The notes: generated by a model from the letters alone, not told the origin. DNA of 5,648 nt from JAJDXO01 sp964620095 (GCA_964620095.1 CAZUGT010000088.1:1-5648); one strand, 5' to 3'; counted from the first letter of the stretch, positions 1 through 5,248 are shown. Numbers and translations are program-made.

Positions 1-238
1 GCCGCGAAAAGAGGCCGCCCGTGCGCCGCGCCCGGTCCTTCGCCGCCAAGTTGGCCGTCCGCATGTCACGCCCATCGATCTTCCTGCTCCTGGCGCTCGG
101 CCTGGGCCTCGGCGCCTGCGCCGAGGCCCAGGACCAGGCCGAGCGCCAGTGACAGGATGATGGATGGGCGTGACATGCGGACGGACGGGCGGGCGGCGAA
201 GGACCGGGCGCGGCTCACGGGGGGCCTCTTTTCGCGGC
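1..238. repeat. Giant imperfect palindrome (inverted repeat, arms ~115 bp, 2-nt centre)
   Basis: Bases 1-115 match the reverse complement of 118-238. By hand alignment there are 13 mismatches in 115 positions (about 89% identity) and one 6-base insertion in the right arm near 131-136, where a CCAGGA unit is doubled. The centre is the two bases 116-117. The longest unbroken paired blocks are left-arm positions 25-47 and 55-76, plus 1-16. Position 1 still pairs with 238, so the left arm may continue outside the window. The right arm ends about 20 bases from the Tim44-like stop codon, so any read-through transcript would fold into a very long hairpin. There is no T-run typical of an intrinsic terminator. 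It could be a fold-back duplication from template switching, an unknown palindromic element, or an assembly artefact; the arm divergence argues against a simple artefact. Confidence 0.9.
63..152 (+). CDS. Possible 29-residue lipoprotein within the palindrome's centre
   Basis: From ATG 63 the frame reads MSRPSIFLLLALGLGLGACA and then nine more residues to a TGA. Residues 6-18 form a Leu/Gly/Ala-rich hydrophobic stretch ending in the lipobox L16-G17-A18-C19, the form recognised by lipoprotein signal peptidase. The mature part would be only 11 residues, rich in Gln, Ala and charged residues. The frame is open upstream to the window edge (GTG 21 is another start), so this could also be the end of a longer gene. 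No clear ribosome binding site precedes ATG 63. The sequence lies wholly inside the giant palindrome, and the opposite strand encodes a related peptide, so the frame may be a by-product of the repeat. No family is recognised. Confidence 0.2.
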   Translation: MSRPSIFLLLALGLGLGACAEAQDQAERQ

Positions 239-254
239 CTCTTTTCGCGGCCAT
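66..254 (-). CDS. Possible small exported protein, mirror of the plus-strand peptide
   Basis: This 62-codon frame starts at an ATG four bases after the Tim44-like stop codon, so it could be translated by coupling; an inner ATG at 176 would give 36 residues. From that inner Met it reads MSRPSIILSLALGLVLGLGA and then AEAQAERQ-type sequence: a hydrophobic signal-like segment followed by possible AEA or AQA cleavage sites for signal peptidase I. The lipobox Cys of the plus-strand version is absent because the palindrome centre is asymmetric. The Arg-rich part before the inner Met looks unlike a normal N-terminus. No family is recognised and no good Shine-Dalgarno sequence is visible. It may be only the reverse reading of the palindrome. 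Confidence 0.15.
   Translation of the reverse strand: MAAKRGREKRPPVSRARSFAARPSVRMSRPSIILSLALGLVLGLGAGAEAQAERQEQEDRWA
223..252. repeat. 13-bp tandem duplication at the palindrome edge
   Basis: The unit GGCCTCTTTTCGC occurs at 223-235 and 236-248, followed by a partial third copy GGCC at 249-252. The first copy belongs to the paired right arm of the palindrome; the second lies outside the visible pairing and touches the ATG that follows the Tim44-like stop codon. Replication slippage at the base of the hairpin is a natural explanation. Confidence 0.85.
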
Positions 255-258
255 GGGG

Positions 259-945
259 CTACTCGAGGGAGCGGGTGGCCACCAATTCCCAGTTGGGGTC
301 GCGGGAGTTCGTGTCGCGGGCGAAGGTCCAGATGTCGGTGATCTCGGTGATGTGGCCGGGATCGCCGTCCACCGCTTCGCCGGCGGCGTCGCGGGTGACG
401 TTCACCTGTTCGGAAACGATCTTCATGGTGACGAAGGCGACCGCGCCGTCCATATAGGCCTCGATGGCGTCGGCGGCGCGGATGCGGACCAGGGTGTTTT
501 CCAGGGTCTCGTTGGCCGCCTCGCGGGAGCGGATGGCCGACAGGAAGTTCTGGTACACCTCGTCGTTGAGGAGGGATTCCAGGGTTTCGGTATCGCCTTC
601 GGCGAACGCCTGAATGATGAACTCGAACGCCGTGCGGGCGCCGACCAGGAATTCCTCGTGATCGAAGGTGGGATCGGCGATCCCGATTTGCGTGAACCCG
701 GCCTCCAGGGGCGTCGCCGGTTCCCGCTTCTCCGGTTCGGCGTCGGGATCGAGCGGCTCGGACTGATCGGGCAGCTGAACGACGTTGTCCTCCTGGGGTC
801 CCTGCCGGGATTCGCGGGAGAACGGGTTCGATGGCGGGCCGCCATTGTCCTGCCGGCGGCCGAGCACGCTGCGCAGCCTGAGAATCAGGAACGCCGCGAT
901 CATCGCGAACAGAATTATGTCAATGAACTGGAAGCCTTCGCCCAT
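259..945 (-). CDS. Tim44/TimA-like inner-membrane protein
   Basis: This 228-residue protein has one N-terminal membrane segment (about residues 7-24), a basic stretch (RLRSVLGRR, 23-31), a low-complexity acidic/Pro linker (about 32-80) and a C-terminal Tim44-like domain (about 90-225). The domain's F-x-x-G-A-R-x-A-F pattern is at 99-107 and the closing WTFARD...PNWELVATR segment is at 206-225. The start at 945 was chosen because family members begin with this same MGEGFQFIDI-type anchor; an upstream in-frame ATG at 1023 would add 26 residues not typical of the family. Mitochondrial Tim44 tethers the import motor to the translocon. Alphaproteobacterial relatives are anchored inner-membrane proteins of less certain role, probably in the cell envelope or protein traffic. 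The neighbours secB and fxsA fit a membrane theme. It is transcribed divergently from fxsA and runs into the giant palindrome. Confidence 0.9.
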   Translation of the reverse strand: MGEGFQFIDIILFAMIAAFLILRLRSVLGRRQDNGGPPSNPFSRESRQGPQEDNVVQLPDQSEPLDPDAEPEKREPATPLEAGFTQIGIADPTFDHEEFLVGARTAFEFIIQAFAEGDTETLESLLNDEVYQNFLSAIRSREAANETLENTLVRIRAADAIEAYMDGAVAFVTMKIVSEQVNVTRDAAGEAVDGDPGHITEITDIWTFARDTNSRDPNWELVATRSLE

Positions 946-973
946 CGTTCCATGTCCAGGCCCGCAATCTGCC

Positions 974-990
974 GCTGGACCCTGTCCAGC
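974..990. promoter_or_regulatory. 7-bp dyad with 3-nt spacer upstream of the Tim44-like gene
   Basis: GCTGGAC at 974-980 is the perfect inverse of GTCCAGC at 984-990. A further GTCCAG lies at 954-959. The dyad sits 29-45 bases upstream of the Tim44-like start in the divergent control region, where an operator or a leader hairpin is plausible. No regulator can be named, and GC-rich DNA gives short dyads by chance. Confidence 0.3.
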
Positions 991-1005
991 CGGCGGGGTA
1001 GAAAC

Positions 1006-1033
1006 TCCTGGATCGATACGCACGATCCCAGGA
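1006..1033. promoter_or_regulatory. Second dyad in the divergent region, 10-bp arms with one bulged base
   Basis: TCCTGGATCG at 1006-1015 pairs with CGATCCCAGGA at 1023-1033, leaving one unpaired C and a 7-base spacer. It lies roughly in the middle of the 183-bp non-coding stretch between the two divergent genes. I see no convincing -35/-10 pair on either strand in 946-1128, so promoter positions are not called. Confidence 0.3.
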
Positions 1034-1128
1034 ACCGGTTCAGTCGCGGAGCCTAAATCTCCGCCAGCCTACCCGGTTTACATATGCCTTTTGTCTCCAA
1101 AGGGCAAGTCACGGTAAAGCGATTCTGG

Positions 1129-1668
1129 ATGGGTTACATTCTTTTCGCCCTTTTCGTCGGCGTTCCCCTGCTGGAAATAGCCGTTTTCGTCGCCGTCGGC
1201 GGCGAAATCGGCCTGTGGCCGACCCTGGGCGCGGTGGTCGCGACGGCGCTCGCCGGGTCCGTGCTTCTCAGGGTTCAGGGCCTCTCGACCCTGTACCGGG
1301 CCCGGGAACACATGGAGCGGGGCGAATTGCCGGTCAAGGAACTGTTCGACGGGGTCTGCCTAGTGTTCGCCGGCGCGCTGCTGCTGACGCCGGGCTTCAT
1401 CACGGACGGTGTCGGCCTCTTGTTGTTCCTGCCGCCGTTCCGGGCCGCGATCCGCCGCGGCCTGGGCTCGCTCGCGGCGCGGGGCACGATCCGCACCTTC
1501 CACACGCACGAGGCCGGCGGCGGCGGCCCCGGCGGCCCCGGCGGTCCCGCGTCCCCCGGGGGCAAGACCATCGACGGGGACTTCACCGTCATCGACGTAG
1601 ACGAAGATGACGGCGATCCCCCGCGCAGGGGGACGGACATTCATCCCGCGCTTTCCAACGAGCGCTGA
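1129..1668 (+). CDS. fxsA: FxsA family membrane protein
   Basis: This 179-residue protein of the FxsA family lies in the cytoplasmic membrane. In E. coli, overproduced FxsA relieves F-plasmid exclusion of phage T7; its everyday role is unclear. Hydrophobic segments lie at about 3-24, 28-47 and 74-103. Family motifs are P-L-L-E-I at 13-17, G-L-W-P-T-L at 28-33, and L-L-L-T-P-G-F-I-T-D at 84-93 followed by GLLLFLPP. The tail has a Gly/Pro run (about 130-145) and then the IDGDFTVIDVDED-type acidic motif at 148-160, a feature I associate with the longer alphaproteobacterial members. The start at 1129 puts the first membrane segment at the N-terminus as in relatives; an in-frame ATG at 1084 would add 15 residues. 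Neither start has a strong ribosome binding site. secB follows after 32 bases, which suggests one transcript. Confidence 0.9.
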   Translation: MGYILFALFVGVPLLEIAVFVAVGGEIGLWPTLGAVVATALAGSVLLRVQGLSTLYRAREHMERGELPVKELFDGVCLVFAGALLLTPGFITDGVGLLLFLPPFRAAIRRGLGSLAARGTIRTFHTHEAGGGGPGGPGGPASPGGKTIDGDFTVIDVDEDDGDPPRRGTDIHPALSNER

Positions 1669-1683
1669 ACCAAACCACACTTC

Positions 1684-1690
1684 GAGAAGG
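1684..1690 (+). promoter_or_regulatory. Ribosome binding site of secB
   Basis: AGAAGGA lies 10 bases before the ATG at 1701. It is the clearest Shine-Dalgarno sequence on this strand and fixes the secB start, including its long N-terminal extension. Confidence 0.65.
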
Positions 1691-1700
1691 ATCTGCTTGC

Positions 1701-2297
1701 ATGGCCGACAAAGACGACGACAACGGGGGCGGGGACGGCCCGATCCCGGCGGAACGGCTCACCCCCGGGCCCGACACGACCGGCGCGACCGGCGCGACCG
1801 GCACCGCCGGGGGGAACGGCGGGGAACAGACGGCGACGATCGCCATCAGCGGCCAGTACATCAAGGATCTGTCCTTCGAAGCCCCGAACACGCCGCAAGT
1901 CTTCGAGGCGCTGCAGAACGAGATGCCCAACATCCCCATCGAGGTGGATGTCGCGGCCAACGGCGTCGGCGAGAATTTCTACGAGGTTGTCCTGAAGGTC
2001 CGCGCCGAGGCGAAGGTTCAGGATCAGCTGTGCTATATCCTGGAAATGGAGTATGCGGGCCTGTTCATGGTCAATGTGCCCGAGGAGGCGCTCGCGCCGG
2101 TTCTCCTGGTCGAGTGCCCGCTGATCATCTTCCCGTTCCTCCGGCGCATCGTCGCCGATGCCACCAGCGACGGCGGCTTCGCCCCGCTGATGCTGTCGCC
2201 GATCGATTTCGCCGGCCTCTACCAGCAGCGGATGGCCCAGGGGATGGTCCAGGGGACAGCCCAGGCCGGCGGCGAAGACGGCGGCGGCGAGGCGTAG
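1701..2297 (+). CDS. secB: Protein-export chaperone SecB
   Basis: SecB is a cytosolic tetrameric chaperone that holds preproteins unfolded and passes them to SecA at the SecYEG translocon. The hallmark Q-Y-I-K-D-L-S-F-E-A-P-N is at 52-63, and the core continues through FYEVVLKVRAEAK (93-105), EMEYAGLF (115-122), LLVECP..IFPFLRRI (135-150) and the helix ending near residue 178. The protein has 198 residues, whereas most SecB proteins have about 150-170. The excess lies mainly in a disordered N-terminal extension of about 45 residues, acidic and then rich in Gly, Thr and Ala with GATGATG-type repeats. The acidic, Gly-rich C-terminal tail (189-198) is where SecB proteins contact SecA, but it lacks the basic residues and zinc-site features expected of a classic contact peptide. 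The start is supported by the AGAAGGA site. Confidence 0.96.
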   Translation: MADKDDDNGGGDGPIPAERLTPGPDTTGATGATGTAGGNGGEQTATIAISGQYIKDLSFEAPNTPQVFEALQNEMPNIPIEVDVAANGVGENFYEVVLKVRAEAKVQDQLCYILEMEYAGLFMVNVPEEALAPVLLVECPLIIFPFLRRIVADATSDGGFAPLMLSPIDFAGLYQQRMAQGMVQGTAQAGGEDGGGEA

Positions 2298-2370
2298 GGG
2301 CCGGGCGGGTCCCACTCACCCTTCTTATGACCCCCTCACCCTGGTCAATTCCCTGTGGGAAATGACCGAC

Positions 2371-2395
2371 CTCTCCCCCTGAAAAAGGGGGAGAG
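2371..2395. terminator. Hairpin, 10-bp stem with 5-nt loop; likely terminator element
   Basis: CTCTCCCCCT at 2371-2380 pairs perfectly with AGGGGGAGAG at 2386-2395 around the loop GAAAA. It lies between convergent genes, so it could stop transcription from either side. No strong U-tract follows on either strand, which weakens the case for a classical intrinsic terminator. Confidence 0.45.
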
Positions 2396-2423
2396 GGAAC
2401 AAATGCTCCCTCGCCTCCCTATT

Positions 2424-2445
2424 CCCTCTCCCTTGAGGGAGAGGG
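2424..2445. terminator. Hairpin, 10-bp stem with 2-nt loop; likely terminator element
   Basis: CCCTCTCCCT at 2424-2433 pairs perfectly with AGGGAGAGGG at 2436-2445. Its arms share sequence with the hairpin at 2371-2395, so the two can also form alternative long-range pairings. It is part of the repeat element and may share a role in ending both the secB and dnaQ transcripts. Confidence 0.4.
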
Positions 2446-2516
2446 TTGCGAAGGCTTTGCGAAGCGGCAGCTGAACTTAGCCGTAGCTGGGTGAGGGGGG
2501 CGGCCGAACCCTGGAC

Positions 2517-3185
2517 TCAGCGGCGCCAGACCGGGTCTTCGATTTTATCCAGGAACGCCTGATGGGCGGCGAGTTCCTCTTTGCCCGCCCCGTGGGGGCG
2601 GGGTTCGCGGCGCTCCGCCGATCCGGCCCGGGTTTGCGATTTCGCCCTGTCGGCCTTGAGTTCGAGATCCGGCTGGCGGCCGCCGATCAGCTCCAGATAC
2701 ACCTCGGCCAGAAGCTGGGCATCCAGCAGGGCGCCGTGGAGCGACCGGGCCGAATTGTCGATATTGAAGCGGCGGCAGAGGGCATCGAGGCTGGCCGGCG
2801 CGCCGGGAAATTTCTCCCGCGCCATGCGCACCGTATCCACGGCGCGGCTCATGGGAAGCTCGTCCCTGCCCAGCCGGTCGAGCTCCGCATTGATGAACCG
2901 CATGTCGAATTCGGCGTTATGGATCACCAGGGCAGCATCGCCGATGAATTCGAGGAACCCGTCCATCACGTCCGCCATCACCGGCTGGCCGCTCAGGAAT
3001 TCGTCCGACAGGCCGTGAATGGCGAAGGCCTCCTCGGGCATGGGACGCTCGGGGTTGACGTACTGGTGGTAGGTTTCGCCGGTGGCCACGTGATTGACCA
3101 GTTCGATGCAGCCGATTTCGACGATCCGGTCCCCGTCGCGGGGACTGAGGCCGGTGGTTTCCGTATCGAGGACGATTTCCCGCAA
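2517..3185 (-). CDS. dnaQ: DNA polymerase III epsilon subunit (3'-5' proofreading exonuclease)
   Basis: Epsilon is the proofreading subunit of the replicative DNA polymerase III core and belongs to the DEDDh exonuclease family. The 222-residue product has the metal-binding D7-x-E9 in the V-L-D-T-E-T-T-G-L motif (Exo I), D94 in H-N-A-E-F-D (Exo II), and H150 with D155 in L-H-G-A-L-L-D (Exo III), so all active-site residues are present. A charged linker (about 172-205) leads to a short tail, A-A-H-Q-A-F-L-D near 206-213, where epsilon proteins bind the polymerase alpha subunit. The start is TTG at 3185: family members begin M-R-E-I-V-L-D-T-E-T, and AGAAAGG lies 8 bases upstream. An in-frame ATG at 3257 would add 24 residues and overlap coaE by 50 bases, which is less likely. 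It is the last gene of the minus-strand operon. Confidence 0.94.
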   Translation of the reverse strand: MREIVLDTETTGLSPRDGDRIVEIGCIELVNHVATGETYHQYVNPERPMPEEAFAIHGLSDEFLSGQPVMADVMDGFLEFIGDAALVIHNAEFDMRFINAELDRLGRDELPMSRAVDTVRMAREKFPGAPASLDALCRRFNIDNSARSLHGALLDAQLLAEVYLELIGGRQPDLELKADRAKSQTRAGSAERREPRPHGAGKEELAAHQAFLDKIEDPVWRR

Positions 3186-3193
3186 CGCCGTTG

Positions 3194-3200
3194 CCTTTCT
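3194..3200 (-). promoter_or_regulatory. Ribosome binding site that decides the dnaQ TTG start
   Basis: Read on the minus strand, AGAAAGG ends 8 bases before the TTG at 3185. It supports that rare start codon over the upstream in-frame ATG at 3257. Confidence 0.55.
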
Positions 3201-3207
3201 TTCACGT

Positions 3208-3822
3208 TTATTTCGGCGGCCACTTCCCAGGCGTGAGGTCCGCCGCCAATCTGACAATGTTCCGAATCCGGCGCAAGCTGAATTCGCGCCCGAGCCCGGT
3301 GGAAATGATGAAATCCGCCCGCCGGCGCTTCTCCAAATCGGGCATCTGGCGGGCCAGGATGCCGGCGAATTTCTCCTCGGTCATGCCGGGCCGCGACATC
3401 ACCCGGATGCGCTGCAGGAAGGCGGGCGCGGAGACCACCGCCACCGCGTCGCAATGCCGGTCTCCGCCGGTTTCGAACAGCAGCGGGATGTCGAGCACCA
3501 CGAGCCGCCGCCCGGCGGCGCTGTTGAATTTGAGAAACCGGTCCCGGCGGCGGCGGACGATGGGATGAAGGATGGCTTCCAGGTCGGCGAGCGCGGCCGC
3601 GTCGTCGAACACGGCCTCGCCGAGGCGCGCCCGGTCGACGGCCTCCCCGGCGACCGCGTCCGGAAATCGCGCCCGGACCAGGGGCACGGCCTCGCCCCCC
3701 GCTTGGGTGACGGCGTGGACCGCCGCGTCCGCATCGTGGGTCGGGATGCCCAGGCGCCGGAACGCGCGGGCCGCCGTGGTCTTGCCCATGCCGATGGAGC
3801 CGGTCAGGCCGAGGACGATCAT
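3208..3822 (-). CDS. coaE: Dephospho-CoA kinase
   Basis: CoaE adds the 3'-phosphate to the ribose of dephospho-CoA using ATP, the last step of coenzyme A synthesis, in the cytosol. The 204-residue protein opens with the P-loop G-S-I-G-M-G-K-T (8-15). Next come the D-A-D motif (30-32) of the CoA-binding region, H-P-I-V (86-89), D-I-P-L-L-F-E (111-117) and the lid-region R-x-M-S-R-P-G-M-T-E-E segment (140-150) ending in R-Q-M (158-160). A-D-F-I-I (169-173) matches the usual C-terminal core. The length is normal. The start at 3822 puts the P-loop close to the N-terminus and forms a 4-base ATGA overlap with the aroE stop, so the two are probably translationally coupled. A longer in-frame extension upstream only reads through aroE in another frame. 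Confidence 0.96.
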   Translation of the reverse strand: MIVLGLTGSIGMGKTTAARAFRRLGIPTHDADAAVHAVTQAGGEAVPLVRARFPDAVAGEAVDRARLGEAVFDDAAALADLEAILHPIVRRRRDRFLKFNSAAGRRLVVLDIPLLFETGGDRHCDAVAVVSAPAFLQRIRVMSRPGMTEEKFAGILARQMPDLEKRRRADFIISTGLGREFSLRRIRNIVRLAADLTPGKWPPK

Positions 3823-4649
3823 TGGCCGAGCGCCTCGAGCATCCGGGATCTCAAGCGGCCGTCCACTTCGGGCGCGACGCCGAACCAGCGCTCGAACCCC
3901 GGCCGCCCCTGGTGCAGCAGCATGCCCAGCCCGTCGACGGTCCGGTGGCCGCGGGCCCGCGCCGCCGCCAGCAGCGGCGTCTCCAGCGGGGCGTAGACGA
4001 TGTCCGTCACCACCGCGTCCGGCGCCAGGCCCGAGAGGGAAAATTCCAGGGTTGGCGAGCCGGCCATCCCGAGGGACGTGGCGTTGACGAGAAGGGCCAC
4101 GCCGGCAAGATTTTGGTCCCGCATGTCCCAATCGACGAGGGAGATCGGACCGCCCAAATCGGCCGCCAGGCGCTCGGCGCGCTTCGCGGTCCGGTTGGCG
4201 AGGCGGATATCGCCCACGCCAGCGTCCAGCAGCGCGCCGACGATGGCGCGCGCGGCGCCGCCGGCGCCGATCACCATGGCCGCACCGTCCGGAAGGGAAG
4301 GCCGCCCCAGCCCGGCCTTGAGGTTTTCGAGAAATCCGAAACCGTCCGTGTTGGCGCCCTGGAGCCGTCCGCCGGGCCCGATGGTGACCGTATTGACCGC
4401 GCGAAGCTGCCGGGCGGCCGGGTCCACCTCGTCCATCAGCCGGAACGCCGCCTCCTTGTGGGGCACGGTGACGTTGAAGCCGGAAAATCCCCGGCCGGCC
4501 AGCGCCCGGATGCCGGCCTCGAAGTCTCCGGGGTCGATGGGGATTTTCAAATATTCCCCGTCGATGGAATATTTCTCCAGCCAGTAGCCGTGGAGTTTCG
4601 GAGACAGGCTGTGGTCCACCGGCCAGCCGACGACGCCCGCCCGGATCAT
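3819..4649 (-). CDS. aroE: Shikimate dehydrogenase (NADP+)
   Basis: AroE reduces 3-dehydroshikimate to shikimate with NADPH, the fourth step towards chorismate and the aromatic amino acids. The 276-residue protein is full length. The shikimate-binding S-L-S-P is at 14-17, the catalytic lysine is K65 in N-V-T-V-P-H-K (59-65), and N100 and D102 lie in N-T-D-G. The nucleotide-binding loop G-A-G-G-A-A-R-A is at 128-135, and N-R-T at 152-154 carries the Arg that favours NADP over NAD. N-A-T-S-L-G-M is at 189-195 and the C-terminal glutamine is Q247 in M-L-L-H-Q-G. All key residues are present. The gene overlaps maf and coaE by 4 bases each (ATGA on both sides), typical of a coupled operon. Confidence 0.97.
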   Translation of the reverse strand: MIRAGVVGWPVDHSLSPKLHGYWLEKYSIDGEYLKIPIDPGDFEAGIRALAGRGFSGFNVTVPHKEAAFRLMDEVDPAARQLRAVNTVTIGPGGRLQGANTDGFGFLENLKAGLGRPSLPDGAAMVIGAGGAARAIVGALLDAGVGDIRLANRTAKRAERLAADLGGPISLVDWDMRDQNLAGVALLVNATSLGMAGSPTLEFSLSGLAPDAVVTDIVYAPLETPLLAAARARGHRTVDGLGMLLHQGRPGFERWFGVAPEVDGRLRSRMLEALGQ

Positions 4650-5248
4650 AATCCCAAAACCCCCTGCTCGCGGAGCCGCGCCAGGAGCGCCAGCAGCGGC
4701 AGGCCCAGAATGACGAAAAAATCCCCGTCGATGTCGGAGAACAACTGAACCCCCAGTCCTTCGAGGCGGTAGCAGCCTACGGAGCCCAGCACATCCTCGC
4801 CAGCGGCGGACAAATAGGCGTCGATATCCTTATCGCTCAGGTCCCGCATGGCGAGACGCGCGGTTTCCACGGATTCCCAGACAATTCCGCCGTCCCGCAT
4901 CAGGCAGCAGGCGGTTATCAGCCGATGGGTGCGCCCGCTGAATTGCCGCAAATTCGCTGCGGCGGCGGCCATGTTCGCGGGCTTGTCGAAGAGTTCGCCG
5001 CCGCATTCGAGCATCTGATCGGCGCCGACGACCAGCGCGCCCGCGCGTTTCTCCGATACGGCGCGCGCCTTGGCGGCAGCGAGCCCCAGGGCGAGTTCCT
5101 CCGGCGGGACGCCGTCCCCGGCGGCGGCTTTGACGGCGCTCTCGTCGACGCCGGAGGTTTCGATCCGGAAACGGACCCCGGCATCGGCCAGCAGCCGCGC
5201 CCGGACGGCGCTGCCCGAGGCCAGGATGAGTTCGGCCGCCGGCATCAC
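4646..5248 (-). CDS. maf: Maf family nucleotide pyrophosphatase
   Basis: Maf/HAM1-fold enzymes hydrolyse non-canonical or modified nucleoside triphosphates to monophosphate and pyrophosphate, keeping them out of DNA and RNA. The 200-residue protein has the N-terminal L-I-L-A-S-G-S (7-13), V-D-E at 34-36, the catalytic-aspartate motif G-A-D-Q (75-78, D77), K-P at 89-90, and a C-terminal G-S-V-G-C-Y-R-L-E-G-L-G (155-166) followed by G-L-P-L-L-A-L. The usual S-P-R-R after the first motif is A-V-R-A-R here. The C-terminal half looks closer to the YceF (7-methyl-GTP) branch than to the dTTP/UTP branch, but substrate cannot be settled by eye. The start is either GTG 5248 (4-base overlap with ppsR) or ATG 5245 (1-base overlap); they differ by one codon. 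Confidence 0.92.
   Translation of the reverse strand: MMPAAELILASGSAVRARLLADAGVRFRIETSGVDESAVKAAAGDGVPPEELALGLAAAKARAVSEKRAGALVVGADQMLECGGELFDKPANMAAAAANLRQFSGRTHRLITACCLMRDGGIVWESVETARLAMRDLSDKDIDAYLSAAGEDVLGSVGCYRLEGLGVQLFSDIDGDFFVILGLPLLALLARLREQGVLGL

Larger units (their letters stand above)
2331..2499. repeat. REP/MITE-like intergenic element with 11-bp terminal inverted repeats
   Basis: CCCCCTCACCC at 2331-2341 is the exact inverse of GGGTGAGGGGG at 2489-2499. Between them are two perfect 10-bp hairpins made of the same CTCTCCC/GGGAGAG words, a doubled TTGCGAAG (2446-2453 and 2457-2464) and a CAGCT/AGCTG pair (2468-2472, 2485-2489). The layout resembles the CCCTCACCC-bounded dispersed intergenic repeats known from many proteobacterial genomes. 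It carries no coding frame of note and fills most of the 219-bp gap between the convergent secB and dnaQ. The name is a structural description; copy number cannot be judged from one window. Confidence 0.7.

Noticed and set aside
1..238. The palindrome as an ordinary rho-independent terminator
   Set aside because: The stem is many times too long and no T-run follows on either strand, although it could still impede transcription.
157..1056. A 299-codon open frame on the plus strand across the Tim44-like gene
   Set aside because: It is the antisense of a clear Tim44-domain protein, shows no family motif, and has the Gly/Val/Arg-rich make-up expected of antisense frames in GC-rich DNA.
1077..1082. 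TTTACA as a -35 box for fxsA
   Set aside because: No acceptable -10 hexamer lies 16-18 bases downstream, so a promoter cannot be supported here.
1607..2365. A 252-codon plus-strand frame overlapping secB in another frame
   Set aside because: It is extremely Arg/Gly/Pro-rich with no domain, while the secB frame is unmistakable.
2331..2499. A CRISPR-like array
   Set aside because: The repeated words are inverted and irregularly spaced; there are no equal-length spacers and no cas genes nearby.
2562..3236. A 224-codon plus-strand frame antisense to dnaQ
   Set aside because: The opposite strand carries all three exonuclease motifs; this frame has no recognisable domain.
3823..4131. N-terminal extension of coaE upstream of ATG 3822
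   Set aside because: The extension overlaps aroE in another frame and lies before the P-loop that normally sits at the CoaE N-terminus.
3822..4748. A 308-codon plus-strand frame antisense to aroE
   Set aside because: aroE on the minus strand has every catalytic motif; the long antisense frame is a GC-content effect.
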